From: Anodontia alba
Lineage: Eukaryota; Mollusca; Bivalvia; Lucinida; Lucinidae
DNA length: 64,000 nucleotides
Reading direction: 5' to 3'
Assembly: GCA_964016985.1 (NCBI GenBank)
Contig: OZ024826.1
Coordinates: forward strand, 66,942,023-67,006,022
Shown: positions 45,769-58,034 of the stretch, in pieces
Numbering within the stretch: the stretch's first letter is position 1
Layout of the letters: each line of letters starts with the position of its first letter
Translations under genes and position numbers: made by a program
Notes under the pieces: generated by a model
Database searches by the model: none
Seen by the model: only the letters and a program-made list of their open reading frames with translations
Told to the model about the DNA's origin: nothing

Positions 45769-46428
45769 GGGTGCACTCCACAGTTTTGACTTGCATTTCT
45801 ATCTGTTCACAGCCCTCACATAAATAAAACGCAATCACAGCAAATATAACAGTACCTGTCCATTAGGTACTGTATCAATAAATTGCAAACATACCAAATA
45901 ATAATTTAAGCATTATGAAAATAACTGTAATGTACCAAAACCTGCTGTTGCACTAATGTAAACAATAACCCCCCCCCCCCCCCCCCCTCCGACTGCGGCC
46001 AAATTTATGCAAAAAGTGCAGTTTTCGAATGAGTATCATCAACTCCAGGACAATGCACTGGTCTGAAACAGTTGGAAATTTGACAGAGCGCCTACATAAT
46101 ATTACTTTTATCCAGAAATCAATACCTGTAAGCCACCTCGTTTTCAAGATAAAATCCACAGAAAAGCATGCTACAATTTTTGACAAGGTAAAACCGGGTA
46201 CCAGACAGAGTTCAACAGTTTCGTATTTTACCTACACTGTTTTATAAAAAGGTTATGTGACCTCAAGAAAAGTCTTTTTTATCAGTGTTAACAATAACTA
46301 ACAAGCATAAAATTTCAGTTTTGGTCAAAATGTGCAGCAAAAAGTATTTTCAGACTGGTTTCTAGCCCTACCCCTAGTTATTGACATTTTTGCCCAGGTT
46401 CACAAGTGCGAAACTGTGGAATACACCC
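45769..46428. mobile_element. 0.65 kb TIR element, copy B
   Basis: Begins GGGTGCACTCCACAGTTT and ends CTGTGGAATACACCC. It differs from copy A mainly by an expanded C-run (about 20 C at 45968-45987) and single bases. Its ORF 46029-46247 differs from that of copy A at one or two residues. Confidence 0.75.
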
Positions 46429-46430
46429 TT

Positions 46431-46992
46431 ATGATGACCGCTTTTTGTTTAACTAAAGATGTATAATTTTCAAGATTTTACATTAAAATCAATAATGGCA
46501 ATACTTTTAAGCAAATAGTTTAGATGGGAATAAAATAACACCGACCAGTGGGTTTATTTTCGTACTTTTATCCTTGCAATAATCACCAGGAGCTCCGGGA
46601 AAAATAAGTGCAAGATTATTGTTACTGATGACTAAATCCCGACATCACTCAATTTATACCCGCTGTTTAGAATTGTTTGGAAAGTCTATATTTTCACTCT
46701 ACGAGATAATAGAATAAATATTCAAATCCCCGATATAAGTTTCAGACTTTCCAAATAATTCTAAACGGCGGGTATAAATTGAGTGATTTAGTCATCAGTA
46801 ACAATAATCTTGCATTTGTTTTTCCCGGAGCTCCTGGTGATTATTGCAAGGATAAAAGTAAGAAAATAAACCCACTGGCAGGTATTATTTTATTCCCATC
46901 TAAAGTATTTGCTTAAAAATATTCCCATTGTTGATTTTAATGTAAAATCTTGAAAATAATTCATCTTCAATCGAACAAAAAGCGGTCATCAT
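46431..46992. mobile_element. Foldback element, ~250-bp arms
   Basis: Left arm 46431 to about 46685 and right arm about 46740-46992 are inverted copies. Ends are ATGATGACCGCTTTTTGTT and AACAAAAAGCGGTCATCAT. Both arms hold GGAGCTCC(G/T)GG and TTTATACCCGC/GCGGGTATAAA. It abuts TIR element copy B. No ORF. Confidence 0.85.
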
Positions 46993-47226
46993 GACACTAT
47001 CAGTATTGTTTTTTCTACTTTCGGTTAAACCGGATGTCACGTTCGCGCAAGGCATTATGGTCTTCTGGAATATCAAGAATTCTCGTCGATCGGTGTTTTG
47101 CCAATTTTACTTCGCGTAGGGGTGTCATAATGTTATGACCAGAGCTAGGTCACTATTCTTTAAAAAATAATGACGGGGTTGGGTGGGTCGTTATTCTGTG
47201 GGGGTCACTTTACGTCGTTACACCGG

Positions 47227-47400
47227 AAGCAGGAGGCCGAATGAGACTTAAGGTCTACCAAATTTTATTGGATGGGACAACTTTAGATGATGATGATGTG
47301 TCAGATGCAAATAATTGCTCAGGATCCAGCATTATAGTCCTTGGTACGAACACTTCATCAGGTGGGAGATATGATATCATTCTTACCTTTTCTAGTTGAT
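47227..47400 (+). CDS. Doubtful exon, CIDE-N-like wording
   Basis: From about 47233 an open frame reads MRLKVYQILLDGTTLDDDDV, then SDANNCSGSSIIVLG, and closes at TGA. DGT-x-x-DDDD followed by a hydrophobic strand recalls the CIDE-N fold of DNA fragmentation factors, but the usual (Y/F)F is missing. A CAG acceptor sits just before it and a weak CAG|GTGGGA donor at 47360. It lies directly outside the composite element's right end. Could be chance. Confidence 0.18.
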
Positions 47401-49040
<1,640 letters not shown>

Positions 49041-49151
49041 ATTTTCTTATTTCTAAACAAAAACATATGTTGTGGGCACTCAGTAGAAGCGCCTCAGTGG
49101 GGCACTTCTAATAAGTACCACAACATACATTTTTGATGAGAAATAAGAAAA
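49041..49151. repeat. Palindrome family, copy 5 (long arms)
   Basis: Arms pair from TTTTCTTATTTCT on the left to AGAAATAAGAAAA on the right. The core is TGTGGGCACTCAGTAGAAGC ... GCACTTCTAATAAGTACCAC. The following CTCTTATCTAGAGCTATG resembles the sequence after copy 4. Confidence 0.75.
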
Positions 49152-51080
49152 CTATTTACCTGAAACCCACTCTTATCTAGAGCTATGCAAATGGATACAA
49201 TTTTTACCTTTCCTTTTTTTCATGTTCAGACTGCTACATGTATGTCTCTAACAACACCTAAAAGCCTACATATAAAAGGCCCTGGAAAGGGCCCACATGT
49301 ATCATGTCTGTGTCTGTCTCTCTACAACAGTCAACAAAAACAACTGGAGCAGCCAAAATTAATTGTTTTAGGGAGGTGGTTGTTGTTTGGAGGGTTGTTT
49401 CACCAATACGCTTTTTCACTGGCATCAGACTGTTAAGCAACTATTCCGATAATACAGACATAAACATTTTATGCAAGCCTTACGTTTACTATATACAGAG
49501 CTCTAGATAAGAGGGTAAAGCGTATTTTAGCTTTGATTTTTTGAAAATTAGTTTTAAAACTGAGGTTGAGGGGTAAAAGTACTCAATGAAATATTGGATT
49601 TCAGTGAACTTTAAAACATCTTTTAACATAAAGAAATTTGTGAGCAGTAGCAGTACACTAGATCAGAAAAGGTTTAAATAACTAAGCTAACAGACAGATT
49701 TATGCAACCTGTAGGATATGTTTACGGCGAAAGAAAGAAGTTCCGCGGTTTTGTTGAAAATTTAAAATTTGGCGATAAAAAAAATCGGAATCACTGAATC
49801 TGTTTTATAATAGTAGAAGCGTGGAAATTTGCCCCGTAGTTAGAAAAAGTTCGGCCGGAAGGAGACTTGAGTAGGAATACATCAAAACGTTTAGTGATAA
49901 GGCTCTTCGAAAATAAAAAAAAAAAGTGCGAGGAGAGTGACTGAAAAGTTCAACACACGTTTTTTTGTACCTCACTACTGCCTGAAATCGAAGGCAATAA
50001 TTAAAGATCAAGTCATGTGAAACATCTACAATTACATCAAAATAAAAGATGATGCTATTTTTGGACCAATCGAGATTTTAAAATTTCAGCTTAAAAGCTG
50101 TCATAGCGACTAATTGGAGGCATGTCAGAAATTAATGACTGGCCGTTCTAACAAACAATAGAAAAACCCCAAAACTGTACCTCAGTGGCACACCTTTCAG
50201 ATATATAAAGAAACAATGATGCATTAATGTGCCCCCCATAACGTGAAGAAATAACTAAACGAAGGTATGGCGTATTCTGGTATATTTTCCTCCCCAAGTA
50301 CTTGCTTTCGGCACTTGCAGTCAGAAGTAGCTGAGCCGAAATTTATCGCAAGTGGTGAGCATTTCTTTCATATAAATGTATATATTTCTTTCATATAATT
50401 TGCAGTGATTATGAAAAGTTTTCCTTTGTTCTGACTGCATTGTGGTCCCTGATCTGATTGTGGCAAATGATTCTCGTTTGATTATTATTAGTGATGAATC
50501 ATGTAAGCGACAGCACTTGTTCCCGGGCTTGGGCGGTAACTTCCCAGACTTTATTTAGTGAGGTATGACTTGAAGCCTCCAAGAACTGATCCATATTTAT
50601 AAATTTAGCCAAATTTAGCACACGATTTTAAGGTCCATATCTATCATTTTTGCATACTTAAAATTTGGTAAGAAAACCCAACCTCCTTGCCGCACCTCCT
50701 TGTAAAGCTAGTTTTTCCCAGTTACCCCTTCCCTCATGGAGAAGTTGTTATAGTATAAACATATTTTATTGCTTCATTTCATAAGGCAATGGGGTCGGGC
50801 CACAAGTTCTACCAACATTAGTTACGGCCCTCCTCCTACTGAGTTTCATTACAACAATATGCAGACACGTGATATGGAGTGATTGTTTAACAAAATATGG
50901 ACTCGGAAACAAGTATACAATACACTATTTTTAAAAGATGATAGCTTATATGAGGTGATAAGAAAAATAAAGTAAATAGTTAACCAAAGAAAAAAATATA
51001 ATAATATAATAATGGAATGTCATGCTGGTTTTAAGCAGGCTAGTTGGTGAATCTTCTGGTATCTTTAATAAACGTTTGGA
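49152..51080. other. No supported feature
   Basis: Nearly 2 kb of AT-rich sequence. ORFs up to 83 codons lack motifs. Confidence 0.4.
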
Positions 51081-51084
51081 CGGC

Positions 51085-52400
51085 TGTGAAAATAGTAGTA
51101 TTTTCTTCAGCTGTCAGATTTTCATCTCAAAACAAAATGATATAAATATTTAATGGATAGAAATCCCTGGTAGCTCGCAAAAGTGCATCTCTTTCATTAT
51201 TGAAGTTTGAGAAATTAAAGAAATAATGATCTGCATCTTCGACTTCTTCAGAGCAACTTCAAGAAGGACTAGGTGACAAATGGTTTATATATAAATCAGA
51301 TAGTAAATTACTACAATTATTTCTAATTCTAGCGTGTAAAACTGATAGATATCTGCTACCAGTTCGATAGTATATTGGAACACTTGAATTATTTTGACGC
51401 TTTTTCAGTTGTTACTTAAATTGATTTGTTGGGGTTTAACGACATGTCAACCCTTGTGTCGTCTTCCAGAAAAAGGGAGAAAAGAGATAGAAGAGATGTA
51501 GAGGAGATGAAAAAGAAGGACAGGAAAGAAAGAGGAACAGGAATGAAAGTGAAGAAACAGAAGAAATAGAAACATTCTCCCTCTACCCTTACCTGCTACA
51601 AGGATAGCAGGCCTTGCCCAACTGTAAGCCAATATCAACTGGACGCCCCACTGACGTAAGATATACGACATCTTCGCCACACCCGACCACCCCCTTTGAT
51701 ATTTAAAACTTGCCAGAGATGGTGAATTACGTCCAGAGAATTCCATTCAGAAATAGATGATGGAATACATGATTTACGTGAAATTTCAATCCTGCAGAAG
51801 GGAACAATATTGTGTTGATTTCGTAGAGTATACGTACTTATTTCTCGAAATGAAGGAGAAATCAGATCAGCTACGTATGTAGGAACACGACCATTGGTTG
51901 AATTGTACATGAAAATAAGTTTTTGCTGCCTGCGTCTTTCTGCATGTGACACCCAACTGCATTCTCTATAGAGATTGTCTAAGGAAACCGATCTTGTTAA
52001 GCCTGTTACTATGTGGGCGGCTTCATTCTGAAGTTTTTTTAAGAGAATTGATATCTTGTACTGTGCAGCCATCCCATACAACACATAAATATTCGATAAT
52101 TGGCAGTAACTATGATAAGTATATTCTGTTTAAGACAACACGGTTGAATGTAAATTTAAGTTTCCGCATGATACCAAAAACTTAAGATGCACTTTTAATT
52201 ATGTTTTCAATATGGCAGTGCCATCGCCCATTACTACTAAATGTAAGACCTAGATGTGTGTGTTCTGTTACGAATTTTATGGGTGTACCATCGAAAATTA
52301 TGTTAGAGAGAGAATCAATAAGTCTTAAACCTAAGAAGTGGATATCATTAATATACACTCAAAATAATGGTGTAAGTTCGTTGAGTTGAGCCAGCTGTTC
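51085..52400 (-). pseudogene. Non-LTR retrotransposon (Jockey/CR1-like) RT C-terminal remnant
   Basis: Minus-strand pieces in order: PLF*VYINDI (about 52355-52385, the palm motif before YxDD); then, after a deletion that removes YxDD, FDGTPIKFVTEHTHLGLTFS, SNGRWHCHIENIIKSAS, LLPIIEYLCVVWDG, LQNEAAHIVTGLTRSVSL, ECSWVSHAERRRQQKLIFMY and SRKSCIPSSISEWNSL. Last, beyond an insertion at about 51424-51690, comes LHARIRNNCSNLLSDLYI and a decayed zinc finger (SCSEEVEDADHYFF). Stops (including TGA, TAG and TAA) and a frameshift at the T-run near 52030 show it is dead. The order and wording fit the C-terminal half of Jockey/CR1-type ORF2. Confidence 0.8.
51424..51690. other. Insertion within the LINE remnant
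   Basis: An A/G-rich block (AAAAAGGGAGAAAAGAGATA, GAGGAGATGAAAAAGAAGGA) separates two parts of the LINE protein that should adjoin. Ends not defined. Confidence 0.45.
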
Positions 52401-52778
52401 TTTGTTTTAACATCGTTAAACTGCATTAAAAATAGACTCGAACATCATAAGCGGCCATGTTTATTACTTAGCCTATTTTATGACATCATAAATTCAAAAT
52501 TGTGATATCAGAAAACCGATTTTGTGCAAATCAAATAATCGCTTAATCCCTTAATTATAACATTCTTGTATATTGCTTAAAGACATAACACCATAATGAC
52601 TCTAGCAGATTAGAGATAAGAAATCCTTTGCCTATGCCTTCCATACAGGAAGGGACCTGATAAGGGGTAATTAGATTTGATATCAGCAAAGTTTATGATG
52701 AAGACAGAGAAACAAATTTGGTGGGTCATCTGGTGATAATTTGATGCTTTTTATCACATAAATCCATAAAATATATCT
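52401..52778. other. No supported feature
   Basis: AT-rich spacer. Confidence 0.4.
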
Positions 52779-52842
52779 GGTTGTTATTCATTAGAATCGC
52801 TTCGCCAACGCAGTTCTAATGAATATCCACATGGAGAAATAC
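52779..52842. repeat. Palindrome family, copy 6 (degenerate)
   Basis: GTTGTTATTCATTAGAATCG and CAGTTCTAATGAATATCCAC are the two arms around CTTCGCCAACG. The right flank GGAGAAATA recalls the other copies. Confidence 0.6.
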
Positions 52843-52930
52843 AAATACGTATCCCTATATGCTAGTTATTTATCAAACGCTCTTTATCTGCTTCTTTGGA
52901 TCAAATACAGAAAATAAATAAGATAGATAG

Positions 52931-52970
52931 TATATTATTTATTTATTTATTCATTTATTCATTTATTGAA
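52931..52970. repeat. (TTTA)n/(TTCA)n microsatellite
   Basis: ATTTATTTATTTATTCATTT pattern. Confidence 0.85.
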
Positions 52971-53159
52971 AAAGCTTTATGGCATACATTACACATTCTG
53001 AATTGTCTAAGAACTTTCATTATGTTCCATAATGTGTTGTTTTACTGAAGTGAAAATCATTGTACGTGTTGTATCTAAAACCTTTACATACAAGTTTTGT
53101 TTACCAACAATTGATCACAAAATACAATATACCAGTAGCATTAAAATTCCAACAGCACT

Positions 53160-53230
53160 ATTTTAGGAAGGGCTGCGGTTTGTGAATGTGGCACTCCCCG
53201 GACTTTTCTCTTACCTTTTTTTTTAGTAAC
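53160..53230 (+). repeat. Short dispersed repeat S, plus copy
   Basis: AGGAAGGGCTGCGGTTTGTG and GTGGCACTCCCCGGACTTTT match 63914-63980, and in reverse 26840-26910. Confidence 0.65.
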
Positions 53231-55299
53231 TCTGTAAATAGATAATCGCTGAAATCACATGTACGCTCAGTGAAGGCTTGGATCAGCCTGCGCATCCCCA
53301 CAACCTGATCAGTCTTTGCTATTTGGACGAAGAAGCAGAATGTTTTTATAGAGCGTGTGGTAAAGACTCTGATCAGACTGTGCAGATGCGCATGCTGATC
53401 TGACATTTTTACTGAACGTACAATTTTGTAGAAATAACTGCGTTTTAGAAAATTCAGTTTGTGTGATTGCACAAAATATTGTATGTAAACAAATATTCAG
53501 AATAATACAATTATACAATTATTTTTTATTTCCAACCAGATTTATTCTATAGCGCTTCATCGGTGGGATTAGTTTCTTGGTCAAAATAAATAAACAAAGA
53601 AAAAAAATAATATATACAAAGCAACAAACTAAATGATACAAATCAACAAACTAAATGCAAAATTTGCAGTCATCTGAATGTATTTAGTTCTTAAGTAATA
53701 TATTGAACACTTTAATTATATCCAGTTAGCCCTTATAGAGTCCCACCTATGGAGATTGAACTTACAGCAATTCAATGACTTTAGCACCCTTAGAGATTCT
53801 GCACTCTTATGTAGAAAACAAAAATGGTATACAACTTTTCATCTGATTTCAATGTTCCATGAATATCTTTGTATATTTTTCTATTATAACATAATAAACT
53901 ACTTAACTAAAACTCATAAACAAAAATATTAGGCATCATCAGCTTAATATTGTTTGATAATTAGCCATAGTCTGCATTACATAATTACATATGACTTAAA
54001 AAGACTATGAAAGGACTATTTAGTATCAGAATACGCATCCTGAGCAGCAGAAATTGTATTCTAAGAACCAGAGCATGTCTCAAGTATGTGAATTGGAAGA
54101 CTTGAACAGTGTCTTAGCAGAAAATTATCCTTACAGGACATGGGGCTAATGGAAGTATATTGGTTTGTCTAATTTTGGTAGGGTTTTAGAAGTACAATAC
54201 GTTGTAACGGTCTAAAGTTATGCAAGTCTGAGAATAGCAGTTACAATTAGGTTACATGGTTTCCAGGCATGCTAGGAAAATGATAATATCTGGTAATGGT
54301 AGTTTATACCGCTAGTAAACTATTCACCTAAACAAAACCATTGAACATCGGGAGGTACTAGGTCATTGTTATGTCTGAAATTGCAATGGAAATAATAGGA
54401 GACAATAAAATGCCTTATCTTATCTTGATACCAGAATAATCTATTAATAAATGGTATATCAGGGGTAGAGAGGTCTTTGATATCTCATTATACCTTCTTG
54501 GCAGCTAAATCTAATTCAGACTGCCTTAAAGCATATAAGGTCCAGACACAACCAATCCTATCAGTTACTTTTATACTATCACCATTCTGACTATCAAGTA
54601 CACATTTTGAGGTTAAGATTAATGCAGTTCTGTGTTACTCTTAGTACTTACAAAACAAGACTTTTGTATAGTTTTATACTTATAATGGTTTTCTTATATA
54701 TATATAATAGCAAACAATTAATATGTATGTCCTCAAATTTCAATATGTATGAGTGATCTATCTGTTTTGATTTTTTACATGCTATTTTATAGTATAACAG
54801 TTTCTGTTTGAAGCAATTTGTCTTCTAGCCAGTGTACAACATTTTCTTTTATACACTATGGCAATAGAAAAGTGTCTGAGTGTGTATCTGTGCATTTGGC
54901 AGCATCTTACAGATGACAAATTTGTAATTTTGGCGCATAAGTGATGTTATTATTATATTGTTTACCACTGCACCTTTTGTAAAACAAATATAGGCAACTG
55001 ATTTCTGATATGTCAGTTTAGGATCAGGTTCTAGACGACCTGATTGAGTGAATTCCGTAAAATACTGACGGAATTATGCAACTTTTCAGACTCACAAACT
55101 TTCCTATAACGATAGGAAAATCTTGTCAATACCATATTTAAAAAACTGCTCAAGCTAGGATCCTGATATTTTGAATTATGTTTAGGGTCAATCTTTAAAT
55201 GACTTGGTTAACTTTTGAGCGCCAGAAAGGATATGAAAAAGCCCTTTGATGCATTTAAGAGGAACCACCACACTTCTTAGTGCAGATGAAACTAGTCTT
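53231..55299. other. No supported gene
   Basis: Near 53275-53405 are two GATCAG/CTGATC segments around TGCGCAT words (CTGATCAGACTGTGCAGATG). A related phrase occurs near 44276 (CTGATCAGACTGTGCAGG), so this is a dispersed repeat. Beyond that the 2 kb is AT-rich with nothing recognised. Confidence 0.4.
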
Positions 55300-55450
55300 T
55301 TGAAAAATCGAATACCGCTTAAGCCGGCGCAGCCTCGCAAAACTACAGTGTTGCATATGAAAAGAATCAGTCAAACTGAGTCTCTGATGTTCGTGATTTT
55401 GTGTGTTCTTTGTCTCCAAAGGCAATCCTTTTTTACTTTTATTTTACTTC
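55300..55450 (+). repeat. Dispersed repeat R, plus copy
   Basis: AATCGAATACCGCTTAAGCC, GCAGCCTCGCAAAACTACAG, ACTGAGTCTCTGATGTTCGT, AAAGGCAATCCTTTTTTACT. It lacks the AGGGGGCGTAT segment seen in the copy at 60425. Confidence 0.75.
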
Positions 55451-55487
55451 TCTGTTACTTTACGACAAACAGGATAATTTTTCCCAC

Positions 55488-55752
55488 TGTTAACGTTCCA
55501 TTCCTGAGCAGTAATATCCCTTCTGCACCAGCATACGGCGTTTACGTTTCACAGTTAATCCGTTATGCCAGAGCCTGTTCAAATTATCAGGACTTCATGG
55601 AGCGTGGGAAAGTGCTCACTACAAAGTTGTTGAGCCAGGAGTATCAAAACACTAAACTGGTAGCAACACTTAAGAAGGTCTATGGGAGACATCATGATCT
55701 GGTCAATCCTTACAATGTGGCAGTTTCCGGAATTGCCAATGACGAGCCATAG
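55488..55752 (+). pseudogene. Retroelement ORF C-terminal fragment
   Basis: An open frame reads FPTVNVPFLSSNIPSAPAYG, VYVSQLIRYARACSNYQDF, MERGKVLTTKLLSQEYQN and KKVYGRHHDLVNPYNVAV, ending at TAG. The SPAYGVYxSQLIRYxRAC wording is very common in animal genomes at the end of mobile-element proteins, as I recall; I cannot name the class with certainty. It directly follows repeat R, which contributes the first half of the long ORF starting at 55246, so that ORF as a whole is a fusion of two repeats. Confidence 0.55.
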
Positions 55753-55984
55753 GAAGACTTCCAAAATCCCGAACATACGCCTACATTTCATTCGTTCAGG
55801 CCTATGGGCGAAGCGTGCTTGTCGGACGCTTGATTACACCCTTTATTCTGGAGTCCATGTCTGTTGGTCTGAACATTCTGATTCGTCATTCCTTTACGGA
55901 TTTAAAAGTTTGGATTACGGCTTGGGAACCATGACCACTACTACTACTTATGACTTGACAAAGAAGCTATCTTGAAAAGATGAG

Positions 55985-57640
55985 CAGCTGAACACTCTAT
56001 CAGTGATGAAGCTATCAACAGACTACCACAGGTGGAATGAAATCCGCTTCTTGATGAGTTCCCAACCGTCTATGAAACAGTGAAAGCTATAAAACTCCTG
56101 ATATCTGGCAAGGCTCTAGGGTCAGATGCAATACCTGCAGAGATCTACAAAGCAGGTGGTCCTCTAGTTGCAGAGAAACTGACAGAGTTATTTCACATTA
56201 TGTGGAGAAAAGAAGCCATCCCTCAAGAATTCAAGGATGAAACAATTATCTATCTATTCAAAAGGAAAGGGAATCCTCAAGTCTGTGACAATCATCGAGG
56301 CTTCTCTTTATTGTCAATTGAGCACCTTAAACAGTCAAGAAAGCCATTGTGAATTCAGGAAAAACAAAGGAACAATAGACATGATCTTCACAGCAAGACA
56401 GCTTCAAGAGAAATGCCAGGAACAGAATGTGGACCTCTACATGACCTTTGTCGACCTTATCAAAGCATTTGACACAGTCAGTCGTGAGAGACTTTGGAAA
56501 ACCATAGCAATGTTTGGCTGTCCTGTCATATTCATAGCGATGGTATGCTTCCCAGTGTCCAAAATGATGGCGAGTTTTCTGATCCTTCCCTGTGACAAAT
56601 GGAGTTAATCAAGGCTGTGTACTAGCTTCAACAATGGTCAGTATGTTTTCTGCTATGCATTCCAGGATGGTGACAATGGTATACCTATCAGGTATCGCTT
56701 TGATGGGAAGCTTTTCAACCTAAGAAGGTTGCAAGCTTAATTCAAGGTGCAGACAGAGGTGCTAAATGAGTTCCTCTTGCTGATGACATGGCAAAGGGTG
56801 CTACAACAGAAGAGAAAATGCAAAAAAGGTATGGATCAAGTATCTGATTCATGTGACAGCTATGATCTCACAATCAGCATAAAAAAGATGGTATATCAGT
56901 CAGCATGGGGAGAGCCTTACAAGGAGCAGTGAAAGATCAACGATTGCAAGTGGTTCACCTATCTTGGAAACACATTGTCTAGAGTTGTGCACATTGATGA
57001 CGAAGTTAATGCCAGGATTGCCAAAGCTAGTGCAGCATTTGGCCGGCTACATGGAAGTATTTGGGATTGAGGTGGAATCAGACTTGACACAAAAGCTGAG
57101 TCTACAGAGCCGTGGTGATGCCAACATTATTATACGCATGCGAAACTTGGACAGTTTACCAACGGCATTCTAAAAGACTGAATCACTTCCATACAAGCTG
57201 TCATATAAAACTTCTAAAGATCAAGTGGCAAGAAAGGATTCCAGACACAGAAGTCCTGCACAGTTAAGCTGGACAAGCCATGTTACCAGAATGCCTGATG
57301 AACTTTTGCCCAAGAAAATCCTCTATGGAGAACTACGTCGGAAAACGCTCCCATGGTAGTCAGAAGAAGCGATACAAGGTCCTCCCCCCACCCCCCACCC
57401 CAAACAAAAACCTTCCTTAAAGATTTCAACATACCAGCAGTCGTGGGAACAGATTGCACAGGATCGAGCAAAGTTGCGAGGCCTCATAAGAGTGGTGCTG
57501 GTGAATACGAAGCAAACGAAGCCGAGCAGAAACGTGCGCAACGGAAAGTCAGAGTTAAGGCATCACCAACAGAGCTTTCTTCTTCAGACCTCTCTTGTTC
57601 TATCTACAACAGGCACAAGAACAGGAGAGGCTGAGGAAGA
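55985..57640 (+). pseudogene. RTE-type LINE reverse transcriptase remnant (3' part)
   Basis: Shifting plus-strand frames give consecutive RT segments: LLDEFPTVYETVKAIKLLIS, GKALGSDAIPAEIYKAGG, IPQEFKDETIIYLFKRKGN, DNHRGFSLLSI, FRKNKGTIDMIFTARQLQEK, VDLYMTFVDLIKAFDTVSRE, VNQGCVLA, LADDMAKG (catalytic motif, near 56777), DDEVNARIAKASAAFGRL, RMPDELLPKKILYGEL. Between DNHRG and FRK about 60 residues are missing. Several frameshifts and stops, and a C-rich insertion (57385-57413), show that the copy is dead. It would have encoded the endonuclease-RT of an RTE-type LINE; the endonuclease half is absent. Confidence 0.85.
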
Positions 57641-57816
57641 AAGCTAATCTGCAACAGGCTGTGCCATATCTTAGAACACACCAAACAATAACATTTCACG
57701 CATTTGATTAGGATCGGTCATTGTAAGTAATATACTACTTCTAAAAAGAAGGCAGACATATTATTTTTCATCAGGAGAAGTCTGTCTCTTGACTTACTGA
57801 TATTTAGGGAGGTTGG

Positions 57817-57872
57817 ACGGTTTTGGGGGTGGGGAGGAGCTGTGGGGGGCGGGGGTGGAGGCAGGGGCGGGA
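57817..57872 (+). other. G-rich tract with G-quadruplex potential
   Basis: Six runs of three to six G (GGGGG T GGGG ... GGGGGG C GGGGG ... GGGG C GGG) within 56 bp. Few others exist in this AT-rich window. Confidence 0.7.
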
Positions 57873-58034
57873 AAGGATATTTACTAATGGAGCAAGTCAC
57901 ATAGAAATGGGGTTAAGTGGTAGCATTTGTCATATCGAAATGTCTTGGTCTGTAGTCTTCAAATCAAGCGTTGCATAATTCTGCCATTAAAGATAGAGTC
58001 CTTGGTCGCCAAAATTAGGAATGTTACAAAATAA

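Larger units (their letters stand above)
39338..47226. mobile_element. Composite nested element with inverted outer ends
   Basis: 39338-39380 (CCGGTGTAACG, TAAAGTGACTCCCA, AGAATAACGAC) is the reverse complement of about 47184-47226. A second inverted pair lies further in: 42711-42775 (TTCCAGAAGACCATAATGCC, CGTGACATCCGGTT) against 47010-47072. Read together, one DNA element with ~200-bp TIRs may have been expanded by a tandem array (40022-42010), two 0.65 kb TIR elements and a foldback. That reading is inference; the matches are seen. The left part of the long TIR would have to be split by the array. Confidence 0.5.

Noticed and set aside
42785..46428. The two 0.65 kb repeats as LTRs of one retrotransposon
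   Set aside because: Each has its own full inverted ends, flanking bases do not match as a target duplication, and no primer-binding site, gag or pol lies between. TIR elements are preferred, though this is not excluded.
55246..55752. A 168-codon ORF as a host gene
   Set aside because: Its first half is repeat R, which recurs five other times in the window, and its second half is a common retroelement segment. It is a fusion of two repeats.
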